A stretch of DNA of 5,928 nt from CAJCIY01 sp036379355 (GCA_036379355.1 DASVGV010000013.1:1-5928), one strand, 5' to 3'. Numbered from the stretch's first letter, positions 1 through 5,689 are shown. Notes: a model not told the origin generated them from the letters alone. Numbers and translations are program-made.

Positions 1-50
1 TCGGGCCGGCCCAGCGCGGGCACGGAGATGTCGAGGGATCCCAGCTGCAT
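1..50 (-). CDS. Possible N-terminus of a divergent gene, truncated by window edge
   Basis: Reading leftward from an ATG at 50-48, the frame stays open to the window edge and encodes MQLGSLDISVPALGRP. Fifteen of 16 complete codons end in G or C, as expected for a coding frame here, and the gene would be divergent from helR. There is no good Shine-Dalgarno before the ATG. A TACCGT hexamer (TANNNT, -10-like) lies 6 nt before it (plus-strand 57-62), the spacing expected for a leaderless transcript, although no matching -35 is visible. Sixteen residues are too few to assign a family. The LGSLDISVPALG stretch vaguely recalls the first strand of aldo/keto reductases or luciferase-like oxidoreductases, but I do not claim either. 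The opposite strand is also open here, with poorer third-position GC bias after base 60. Confidence 0.38.
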   Translation of the reverse strand, partial: MQLGSLDISVPALGRP

Positions 51-69
51 GGCTCGACGGTACCGGCGA

Positions 70-97
70 CCGACAGTCTCCTGGCCACGACTAGGAT
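70..97 (+). promoter_or_regulatory. Candidate promoter of helR
   Basis: CCGACA at 70-75 matches four of six bases of the TTGACA -35 consensus. It is followed by a 16-nt spacer and TAGGAT at 92-97, a good actinobacterial -10 (TANNNT). Transcription would start near 104, giving a leader of about 58 nt before the GTG start. The assignment rests on motif match and position only. Confidence 0.45.
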
Positions 98-132
98 CGA
101 CTGTCCGCCGCGCGGACGTCGACCATCGATCC
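94..132. promoter_or_regulatory. Nested inverted repeat at helR promoter/leader
   Basis: The core is GTCCGC (103-108), CGC, GCGGAC (112-117), a perfect 6-bp stem. It can be extended by TCGAC (97-101) pairing with GTCGA (118-122) around one bulged T at 102, giving 11 bp. Alternatively GGATCGA (94-100) can pair with TCGATCC (126-132). It overlaps the candidate -10 and predicted start point and ends 15 nt before the ribosome binding site. It could be an operator for a dimeric regulator or a 5' leader structure. The symmetry is seen directly; the role is inferred. Confidence 0.5.
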
Positions 133-147
133 TCCGCGCGACCGTCC

Positions 148-153
148 AGGAGG
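148..153 (+). promoter_or_regulatory. Ribosome binding site of helR
   Basis: A perfect AGGAGG lies 8 nt before the GTG at 162. It fixes that GTG as the start of the helR-type gene rather than any internal codon. Confidence 0.85.
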
Positions 154-161
154 CCGCCCGA

Positions 162-2462
162 GTGACTGAGCACCACGACGAGCACCACCACGATCGCGAC
201 GACGAGTCGCCGGTCGACGACGCGGTACCGACCGAGCTCGCGCACGAGCAGCAGCACCTGGACGTCCTGTACGACCGCGTCGATACCCTGAGCGCGGCGG
301 CCGAGACGGAGCTTCGGCTGGTGCAGCGGGCCGGCGCGTCCGGGACGCCGCAGGCGCGCTCGGAGCGTGACGCCTTCGCGGGGACCTTGGCCGCGCGCGT
401 GGCCCAGCTGCGCGCCGTGCAGGACCGCCTGTGCTTCGGGCGGCTGGACCTGCGTGACGGGCAGCGTCACCACATCGGCCGGATCGGCTTGTCGGACCCG
501 CAGCAGCAGAAGCTGCTGGTCGACTGGCGCGCCCCGGTGGCCGCGCCGTTCTACCAGGCCACGCCCGCGGCGCCGGGTGATGTCGTGCGGAGGCGGCACC
601 TGACGACCCGGGGACGCCAGGTCGTGCACCTCGAGGACGAGGTGCTGGACCTCGAGGCCGTGCACGAGGGGCAGGTGGTGGCCGGCGAGGGGGCGCTGCT
701 CGTCGCGCTGAACGCCCGGCGGACCGGGCGGATGCGCGACATCGTCGCCACGATCCAGGCCGAGCAGGACCGGGTGGTGCGCTCGCCGCTCGACGGCGTG
801 CTGGTGGTGCAGGGCGGCCCGGGGACGGGCAAGACCGCCGTCGCGCTGCACCGGGCCGCGTACCTGCTCTACACCTACCGGGACCGGATCGCCCGCGCCG
901 GCGTGCTGCTGGTGGGCCCGAACCGCCGCTTCCTGCGCTACATCGAGCAGGTGCTGCCCTCGCTCGGCGAGACCGGCGTGGTGATGCGCACCCCCGCCAC
1001 GCTGTTCCCCGGCGTCGAGGCGACCGGTCGCGAGCCGTCGGCGACCGCCCAGGTCAAGGGCAGCGCGCGGATGGCGCAGGCCATGGCCGAGGCGGTACGC
1101 CGCCGGCAGCGGGTCCCACGGGTGGCCGTTCCGCTGTCGGTCGACGGGTACGAGATCGAGCTGCGGCCGCGCGAGGTCGAGGCCGCCCGCGCCCAGGCGC
1201 GGCGGACCAGGGCGCCGCACAACATCGCCCGGGTGACGTTCGTGAAGGAGATCCTGCGGTCCTTGGCCGTCCAGTTGGCCGAGGCGCAGGGCGTGGACGT
1301 CGACGCCGACAACCGGCGCGAGCTCGACGCGGAGCTGCGTGCCGCCCCCGACGTCAAGCGGGCGGTGAACCGCTGCTGGCTGCCGTACACGCCGCAGCGG
1401 CTGCTGTCCCGGCTGCTCGCGCGCGAGTCCTGGCTCGCCGAGCTGCCACTGTCGGCACCGGACCGCGCGCTGCTGCTGCGGGCCGAGGACGCGCCGTTCA
1501 CGCCGGCGGACGTGCCGCTTCTCGACGAGCTGGCGACGCTGCTCGGGGAGGACGACGACGCCCAGCGCCTCGCGAACCTGCGGGCGGCGCGCGAACGGCG
1601 GGTCGAGCTGTCGTACGCGCAGGGGGTGCTCGAGATGACCAGCGCGCACCGCGGTCCCGGGCAGCTTGCCGCGGGAGACGTCGTCGACGCCGAGCGGCTC
1701 GCGGACCGGTGGTCGGGTGGACACACGTCGTTCACGGTGGCGGAGCGGGCGGCCGACGACCGGGAGTGGGTGTTCGGGCACGTCGTGGTCGACGAGGCGC
1801 AGGAGCTCTCGCCGATGCAGTGGCGGATGGTGATGAAGCGCGTCCCGTCACGGTCGATGACCGTGGTCGGCGACATCGCCCAGACCGGGTCGGTGTCCGG
1901 AGCCCGGTCGTGGGCGGACGTGTTCGACGGGTGGGCACCCGGGCACTGGCGCGCCGAGGAGCTCACGGTGAACTACCGGACGCCGGCCCAGGTGATGGAC
2001 GTCGCCGCCGATGTGCTCGCCGTCGCTCAGCCGGGTGCGACCGTGCCGGTGTCCGCCCGCGTCGGAGAATGGTCACCGCGCGCAATCCCCTGCGACACAA
2101 GCGAAACAGTCGTCGAGGTCGTACGCCGGGAGCTGGCCAGGTTCGCGACGGTAGCGGTGATCGCGCCGGACGATCTGGTCGAGACCACCCGCGAGACGCT
2201 GTCGGACGGTCTGCCGCCAGGAGCTCTGGGCCTCGACGCGCCAGTGAGCGTGCTCGACGTGACCGCGGTGAAGGGCCTGGAGTTCGACGCGGTCGTGCTG
2301 GTGGAGCCCGCGCGGATCCTCGCGGCGTCACCGCGGGGCGCGAGCGACCTCTACGTCGCCCTGACGCGCGCCACGCAGGACCTGGCCGTCCTGCACAGCG
2401 AGCCCCTGCCGGCGGTGCTGCGGGCCCTGGCGGGGTCCGGCGACCGGCCTGGTCCTGGCTGA
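162..2462 (+). CDS. helR: HelD/HelR-family RNA polymerase-recycling motor ATPase (UvrD-like superfamily 1)
   Basis: This cytoplasmic ATPase should bind RNA polymerase and free it from stalled, nucleic-acid-bound or rifamycin-bound states; in Streptomyces the HelR group protects polymerase from rifamycins (established for the family, inferred here). Of 766 residues, 25-92 are helical and coiled-coil-like, matching the HelD arm that enters the polymerase secondary channel. They are followed by the HelD signature GRIGLSD and LLVDWRAPVAAPFYQ (106-131). Superfamily 1 motifs are complete: Walker A GGPGTGKT (218-225), Walker B VVVDEAQE (541-548), VVGDIAQ (568-574), NYRTP (604-608), VKGLEFD (703-709) and YVALTRAT (731-738). 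The long insert between Walker A and B (about 290-535) fits the HelD-specific and polymerase-channel loop regions. Length is normal for the class. The GTG start is set by AGGAGG 8 nt upstream. The first 20 residues are unusually rich in His and acidic residues. It stands alone with its own promoter region. Distinguishing HelR from other class II HelD proteins needs phylogeny. Confidence 0.9.
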   Translation: MTEHHDEHHHDRDDESPVDDAVPTELAHEQQHLDVLYDRVDTLSAAAETELRLVQRAGASGTPQARSERDAFAGTLAARVAQLRAVQDRLCFGRLDLRDGQRHHIGRIGLSDPQQQKLLVDWRAPVAAPFYQATPAAPGDVVRRRHLTTRGRQVVHLEDEVLDLEAVHEGQVVAGEGALLVALNARRTGRMRDIVATIQAEQDRVVRSPLDGVLVVQGGPGTGKTAVALHRAAYLLYTYRDRIARAGVLLVGPNRRFLRYIEQVLPSLGETGVVMRTPATLFPGVEATGREPSATAQVKGSARMAQAMAEAVRRRQRVPRVAVPLSVDGYEIELRPREVEAARAQARRTRAPHNIARVTFVKEILRSLAVQLAEAQGVDVDADNRRELDAELRAAPDVKRAVNRCWLPYTPQRLLSRLLARESWLAELPLSAPDRALLLRAEDAPFTPADVPLLDELATLLGEDDDAQRLANLRAARERRVELSYAQGVLEMTSAHRGPGQLAAGDVVDAERLADRWSGGHTSFTVAERAADDREWVFGHVVVDEAQELSPMQWRMVMKRVPSRSMTVVGDIAQTGSVSGARSWADVFDGWAPGHWRAEELTVNYRTPAQVMDVAADVLAVAQPGATVPVSARVGEWSPRAIPCDTSETVVEVVRRELARFATVAVIAPDDLVETTRETLSDGLPPGALGLDAPVSVLDVTAVKGLEFDAVVLVEPARILAASPRGASDLYVALTRATQDLAVLHSEPLPAVLRALAGSGDRPGPG

Positions 2463-2521
2463 CTAGGCCGTCCAGCACATATCCGAGGGCTGTCCAGCGT
2501 AGAGATTTTCGCCCGTTCCCC

Positions 2522-2533
2522 GCAGCACGCTGC
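2522..2533 (+). terminator. Weak candidate hairpin downstream of helR
   Basis: GCAG (2522-2525), CACG, CTGC (2530-2533) forms a short stem about 60 nt after the helR stop, with a slightly T-rich CTGATTT just downstream. The stem is only 4 bp, so this is a poor intrinsic terminator; nothing stronger is visible between helR and the protease promoter. Confidence 0.15.
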
Positions 2534-2566
2534 CTGATTTCGGATGTCTTGTCGTCTTCGGCCCCC

Positions 2567-2596
2567 TTTCCAGGTACGGCCATCTGGGCGTACGGT
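2567..2596 (+). promoter_or_regulatory. Candidate promoter and operator of the S53 protease gene
   Basis: TTTCCA (2567-2572, four of six matches to TTGACA), an 18-nt spacer and TACGGT (2591-2596, TANNNT) form a plausible promoter, with a start near 2603 and a leader of about 48 nt. Almost the whole spacer is an imperfect palindrome: GTACGGCC (2574-2581), ATCT, GGGCGTAC (2586-2593), seven of eight positions pairing. A regulator bound there would sit between or over the polymerase contacts. A further CAGGTACGG copy lies at 2619-2627, identical to 2571-2579. Motifs are seen; function is inferred. Confidence 0.4.
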
Positions 2597-2606
2597 CCGC
2601 GGCACT

Positions 2607-2620
2607 TGCGCGGTCGCGCA
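2607..2620 (+). other. Small hairpin in protease leader
   Basis: TGCGC (2607-2611), GGTC, GCGCA (2616-2620) is a perfect 5-bp stem with a tetraloop. It lies between the candidate start point (~2603) and the ribosome binding site (2640), so it would be near the 5' end of the protease mRNA and could affect its stability. The short GC stem could also be chance in DNA of this composition. Confidence 0.25.
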
Positions 2621-2639
2621 GGTACGGATCACCCCAACC

Positions 2640-2644
2640 GGAGG
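2640..2644 (+). promoter_or_regulatory. Ribosome binding site deciding a TTG start
   Basis: GGAGG lies 6 nt before TTG at 2651. No ATG or GTG is better placed: the next in-frame GTG (2678) would remove the basic end of the signal peptide. This site is the main reason for choosing TTG. Confidence 0.75.
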
Positions 2645-2650
2645 AAGATC

Positions 2651-4600
2651 TTGTCCAGACCACTCGCCCTGAAGACCGTGACCGCGGTCGGGCTCACGGC
2701 GGCCGTGATCGCCGCTCTGGCCGGCGTCGCGCCCGATGCCCACGCAGCCGCTACCGCGGCGGGCGGCGAGACGGCGCTGCCGAACTCGACGCCCCGCTGG
2801 ATGTCGCACGCCCAGGCCACCACGATGGCCACGCCGGACGCCGGGACCAGGCAGTCGGTGACCGTCTACCTCGCCCCGAAGGGCGGCCTGGCCGCTCTCC
2901 AGGCCAAGGTCCTCGCGTTGTCCACGCCGGGATCGGCGTCGTACCGGCACTTCCTGACTCCCGACCAGTACTACGCGGCGTACTCCCCCGCGGCCGCCGC
3001 GGTCTCGTCGGTGACCTCGTGGCTGGCCAACGCCGGCCTGTCGGTGACGGGAACGGACGCGCACAACGACTTCGTCACCGCGACCGGGACGCGCAGCGCG
3101 CTGCAGCAGGCGTTCGGCGTCTCGCTGCGCGGCTACCGCCACGACGGGCAGTCGGTCGTCGCTCCCGACGGGCCGACGTACGTGCCGTCGAACCTCGCCG
3201 GGACGGTGCTCGCCGTGGGCGGGCTGGACACCACCACCTTCACCTCGACGACCCAGACGTCGGGTGACGGGCCGGCGGCCACGAACGACGCGCTGCCGCC
3301 GGCGTTCGTCAACGCCCGGCCGTGCTCGCTCAGCTACGGCTCGGTGACCGCGAAGTACCAGGCGGACTACCAGACGAAGCTGCCGAAGTTCGACGGTGCC
3401 TACCTGCCGTACGCGGTGTGCGGCTACACCGGGCCGCAGTTCCGCGCGGCGTACGAGGGTGGTGCAACCGAGGACGGCAGCGGCGTGACGGTGGGGATCA
3501 TCGACGCGTACGCCTCGCCGACGATCGCGAAGGATGCCCAGACGTACGCGACCGACCACGGTGACGGCTCGTACGCGGCCGGCCAGCTGACGCAGACCAC
3601 CGCCTCGAAGTTCACGCACAAGAAGCTCTGCGGGCCGACCGGCTGGTACGGCGAGGAGACGCTCGACGTGGAGGCCGTGCACGCGATGGCCCCGAGCGCG
3701 AACATCCGCTACTTCGGGGCGGCCAGCTGCGAGAACAACGACCTGCTCGCGAGCGCACGCCAGGCGGTGCGGCAGGACAAGGTCGACCTGATCTCCAACT
3801 CGTACGGCGACACCGAACAGGACGCCTCGGCCGACTACGTCGCGGCGAGCGAGCAGGTGTTCCTGCAGGGGGCGGCGCAGGGCATTGGCTTCCTGTTCTC
3901 CAGCGGCGACGACGGGGACGAGCTCGCGGCGACGGGGATCAAGCAGGCGGACTACCAGACCTCCGACCCGTTCGTCACGTCGGTCGGCGGCACCGCGACC
4001 GCCATTGGCGCCGACGGGAAGATCGAGTTCCAGACCGGCTGGGGCACCGACAAGTACTCCCTGGCCACCAATGGGAAGGACTGGACGCCGGTGGGCTACC
4101 TGTACGGCTCGGGCGGCGGCTATTCGGCGCTGTTCAACCGGCCGCCGTACCAGGACGGGGCGGTGTCGAACAGTGCTCGGGGCGTTCCGGATGTGGCGAT
4201 GGACGCCGACCCGACGACCGGCATGCTCGTCGGGGAGACGCAGCAGTTCCCGGACGGGGCGAAGTACGGCGAGTACCGCATCGGCGGCACGAGCCTGGCC
4301 TCGCCGCTTTTCGCGGGGATGACCGCGCTGAGGGTGCAGGCCGCGGGCGGACGGCTCGGGTTCCTCAACCCGTCGATCTACGCCGCGCCGGCGGGCACCT
4401 TCACCGATGTGAAGGGGCAGCCGGCCGACGCCGGGAATGTGCGCGTCGACTACGTCAACGGCGTCGACGCCAGTGACGGTCTCGTCTACAGCGTCCGTAC
4501 GTTCAACGACGACGCGAGCCTGCAGGTTGCCAAGGGCTGGGACGACGTGACCGGGGTCGGTGTGCCGAGCCCGGCGTGGATCACCGCGCCGGCGAGCTGA
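2651..4600 (+). CDS. Secreted S53-family (sedolisin/kumamolisin) serine-carboxyl pro-protease
   Basis: This is a 649-residue exported, self-activating endopeptidase; members usually cut proteins at acidic pH. Residues 1-32 are a Sec signal peptide (R3 and K8, hydrophobic 9-27, likely cleavage after AHA at 30-32). Residues ~66-193 are the pro-kumamolisin activation domain, including YRHFLTPDQYYAAYSP (98-113). The catalytic domain spans ~258-649. By alignment to family motifs the triad is E335 and D339 (EETLD) with S548 (GGTSLASP), and the oxyanion Asp is D420 (SSGDDG). The calcium site is represented by TDVKG (585-589) and GWDDVTGVG (629-637). Four cysteines (225, 257, 327, 360) could form two disulfides. 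The frame is open far upstream into helR, but that part lacks the codon bias and family similarity, so the TTG with GGAGG is preferred. The gene appears monocistronic: a promoter candidate precedes it and a strong hairpin follows. Natural substrate is unknown; nutrient scavenging is a guess. Confidence 0.92.
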   Translation: MSRPLALKTVTAVGLTAAVIAALAGVAPDAHAAATAAGGETALPNSTPRWMSHAQATTMATPDAGTRQSVTVYLAPKGGLAALQAKVLALSTPGSASYRHFLTPDQYYAAYSPAAAAVSSVTSWLANAGLSVTGTDAHNDFVTATGTRSALQQAFGVSLRGYRHDGQSVVAPDGPTYVPSNLAGTVLAVGGLDTTTFTSTTQTSGDGPAATNDALPPAFVNARPCSLSYGSVTAKYQADYQTKLPKFDGAYLPYAVCGYTGPQFRAAYEGGATEDGSGVTVGIIDAYASPTIAKDAQTYATDHGDGSYAAGQLTQTTASKFTHKKLCGPTGWYGEETLDVEAVHAMAPSANIRYFGAASCENNDLLASARQAVRQDKVDLISNSYGDTEQDASADYVAASEQVFLQGAAQGIGFLFSSGDDGDELAATGIKQADYQTSDPFVTSVGGTATAIGADGKIEFQTGWGTDKYSLATNGKDWTPVGYLYGSGGGYSALFNRPPYQDGAVSNSARGVPDVAMDADPTTGMLVGETQQFPDGAKYGEYRIGGTSLASPLFAGMTALRVQAAGGRLGFLNPSIYAAPAGTFTDVKGQPADAGNVRVDYVNGVDASDGLVYSVRTFNDDASLQVAKGWDDVTGVGVPSPAWITAPAS

Positions 4601-4606
4601 CTGGTG

Positions 4607-4652
4607 GCCGGGCTCGACGTGGTGCGCCTACGCGCACGACGTCGAGCCCGGC
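4607..4652 (+). terminator. Large perfect hairpin after the protease gene
   Basis: Starting 6 nt after the protease stop, GCCGGGCTCGACGT (4607-4620) pairs perfectly with ACGTCGAGCCCGGC (4639-4652). Inside, after one G-G mismatch, GTGCGC pairs with GCGCAC around a CTAC loop, giving 20 base pairs in 46 nt. There is no T tract, which is common for actinobacterial terminators. It most likely ends or stabilises the protease transcript. It ends about 20 nt before the phosphoribosyltransferase start. An 11-base copy of part of its right arm at 4566-4576 allows a competing fold. Confidence 0.65.
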
Positions 4653-4671
4653 GCAACCTCGCGAACGGAGG

Positions 4672-5310
4672 ATGCTGGACGGCGTGTTCGCGAACCGGCG
4701 AGCCGCGGGACAGGCGCTCGCCGCCGCCCTGCGCGCCTGGGAGGGCCGCGACGACATCGTGGTCATCGGCCTGCCGCGCGGCGGCGTACCTATCGCCGCG
4801 GAGGTTGCTGCCGCTCTTGGCGCTCCGCTCGACGTGTTCCTCGTCCGCAAGCTCGGGCTGCCCGGCCACGAGGAGCTGGCGATGGGGGCGGTCGCGTCCA
4901 GTGGTGCCGTCGTTCGCAACGACAGCGTGGAGGCGCTGGTCGGTGAGTCCGACTTCGCGGCCGTTCTGGACCGTGAACAGGAAGTGCTGCGGCGCAGGGA
5001 GATTCAGTACCGGGACGGGCGTCCGCCTGTGCCGCTCGGCGGCCGTACCGTGATCGTGGTCGACGACGGCCTGGCTACCGGGGCCAGCATGCGAGCGGCG
5101 ATAGCTGGCCTTCGGCAGACGGGTGCTGCCCACCTCATCGTGGCCGTCCCGGTAGCGGCGCCCGGCGCGCGCGCCGATGTGCGAGAAGTGGCTGACGATG
5201 TGGTCTGCCTGCACACCCCAGGCGACTTCCACGCGGTAGGTCAGTACTACGAGGACTTCCGTCAAACCGGAGACGACGAGGTACGCCGCCTGCTCGCCCC
5301 CACGTCGTAG
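4672..5310 (+). CDS. COG1926-type phosphoribosyltransferase
   Basis: This cytoplasmic type I phosphoribosyltransferase-fold protein (212 residues from ATG) carries the PRPP-binding loop VIVVDDGLATGAS (127-139), including the acidic pair D131-D132. It also has the family hallmarks GLPRGGVPIA (33-42) and RKLGLPGHEELAMGAV (59-74), typical of the predicted phosphoribosyltransferases of COG1926. The acceptor substrate of this group is not established, and some members may be regulatory. The start is uncertain: GGAGG (4667-4671) directly abuts the ATG at 4672 with no spacing, whereas GTG at 4684 has 12 nt and would give MFANRRAAGQ, which matches the usual family N-terminus well. I report the longer form. 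An earlier in-frame GTG at 4576 is rejected because it would place the intergenic hairpin inside the gene. There is no clear functional link to the protease; the intervening hairpin suggests separate expression. Confidence 0.87.
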   Translation: MLDGVFANRRAAGQALAAALRAWEGRDDIVVIGLPRGGVPIAAEVAAALGAPLDVFLVRKLGLPGHEELAMGAVASSGAVVRNDSVEALVGESDFAAVLDREQEVLRRREIQYRDGRPPVPLGGRTVIVVDDGLATGASMRAAIAGLRQTGAAHLIVAVPVAAPGARADVREVADDVVCLHTPGDFHAVGQYYEDFRQTGDDEVRRLLAPTS

Positions 5311-5312
5311 CC

Positions 5313-5337
5313 GCGGCGCTGCGGCGGCGCGCGCCGC
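5313..5337. terminator. GC-rich palindromes after the phosphoribosyltransferase gene
   Basis: GCGGCGC (5313-5319) can pair with GCGCCGC (5331-5337), and the same right arm also forms a perfect 14-bp palindrome with GCGGCGC at 5324-5330. They begin 2 nt after the stop codon and precede the tRNA gene. This fits a T-less terminator or transcript end, but the repetitive GC composition makes such pairing easy by chance. Confidence 0.4.
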
Positions 5338-5338
5338 A

Positions 5339-5344
5339 TAGGCT
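5339..5344 (+). promoter_or_regulatory. Candidate -10 element for the tRNA gene
   Basis: TAGGCT fits TANNNT and would start transcription near 5351, about 13 nt before the mature tRNA 5' end. The -35 position falls in the GC-rich palindrome and has no good match, so confidence is low. Two CGTCAGG copies (5345-5351, 5355-5361), 10 bp apart, lie in the leader. Confidence 0.25.
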
Positions 5345-5363
5345 CGTCAGGCTTCGTCAGGAC

Positions 5364-5436
5364 GCCCTCGTAGCTCAGGGGATAGAGCATCGGTTTCCTA
5401 AACCGTGTGTCGCAGGTTCGAATCCTGCCGGGGGCA
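5364..5436 (+). tRNA. tRNA-Arg, anticodon CCT (reads AGG)
   Basis: A complete cloverleaf can be folded by hand. The acceptor stem is GCCCTCG (5364-5370) with CGGGGGC (5429-5435), with one T-G wobble. The D arm is GCTC/GAGC, and the anticodon loop TTCCTAA has CCT at 5397-5399. The variable loop is GTGTC, and the T arm is GCAGG, TTCGAAT, CCTGC. The discriminator is A5436. The genome continues CCG, so the CCA end is only partly encoded and is added after transcription, as usual in actinobacteria. The outermost anticodon-stem pair is a T-T mismatch (5390 and 5406). The anticodon assigns arginine; AGG is a rare codon in GC-rich actinobacteria. tRNA genes of this type are often phage or element integration sites. 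Confidence 0.96.
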
Positions 5437-5495
5437 CCGAAAACCTGCAGGTCAGAGGTCGGTTCCGCGATCCTGCCAATAGTGGATCTTGGTTT

Positions 5496-5514
5496 CGTGC
5501 CCTTCCCGTGCCCT
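5496..5514. repeat. Direct repeat CGTGCCCT x2, 11-bp period
   Basis: CGTGCCCT occurs at 5496-5503 and 5507-5514, separated by TCC. Short direct repeats at about one helical turn, close to a tRNA 3' end, resemble arm-type binding sites of tyrosine integrases. The repeat is certain, the role speculative. Confidence 0.5.
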
Positions 5515-5565
5515 AATGGATTTGATCAAGTCCCTGCGCACCTGTGTTCGTGCCTCCCTCGACGA

Positions 5566-5578
5566 TCACATTGTGTGA
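5566..5578. repeat. Perfect inverted repeat TCACA-TTG-TGTGA
   Basis: Two 5-bp arms are separated by TTG within the low-GC region. It could be a regulator site or chance. The arm order is opposite to the classical CRP site. Confidence 0.35.
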
Positions 5579-5673
5579 CAAGCGCGAGTGCGTCGAAGGC
5601 GGTCGGCACTCCCCTTCGTGCACCGCGAAGCGTGTACCGATAAGCCGTGTCCGTTCGCTCCAACAGCACTCGG

Positions 5674-5689
5674 CCGCCTGCGCTGGCGG
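5674..5689. repeat. Hairpin CCGCC / GGCGG
   Basis: CCGCC (5674-5678) and GGCGG (5685-5689) flank a 6-nt loop. It lies about 90 nt beyond the stop of the minus-strand gene and could help end that transcript, but the short GC stem is weak evidence. Confidence 0.2.

Noticed and set aside
1..165. Plus-strand frame open from the left edge to a stop overlapping the helR start
   Set aside because: Third-position GC collapses after about base 60 and the product is Arg/Ser/Pro-rich; it runs through the promoter and inverted repeat.
938..1966. Long minus-strand open frame opposite helR
   Set aside because: It is rich in Ser/Arg/Ala with no domain, and lies wholly within a gene with complete motifs; expected antisense shadow at this GC content.
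1709..2650. Upstream in-frame extension of the S53 protease into helR, ATG at 1709
   Set aside because: The extension is a low-complexity Arg/Gly-rich shadow of helR; a GGAGG-preceded TTG at 2651 begins a clear signal peptide.
2351..3682. Long minus-strand open frame across the helR-protease gap
   Set aside because: Composition is Arg/Gly/Val-biased with no recognisable motif, and it overlaps two confident plus-strand genes.
4486..5265. Minus-strand open frame opposite the phosphoribosyltransferase
   Set aside because: It covers the intergenic hairpin and a gene with an intact PRPP motif; no domain or start signal.
5566..5578. CRP/FNR-family binding site
   Set aside because: The arms are in the reverse order (TCACA then TGTGA) and the spacing is 3, not 6; it does not match the usual consensus.
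5407..5643. Plus-strand open frame beginning inside the tRNA
   Set aside because: Its start lies in the tRNA, there is no ribosome binding site, and codon bias is absent.
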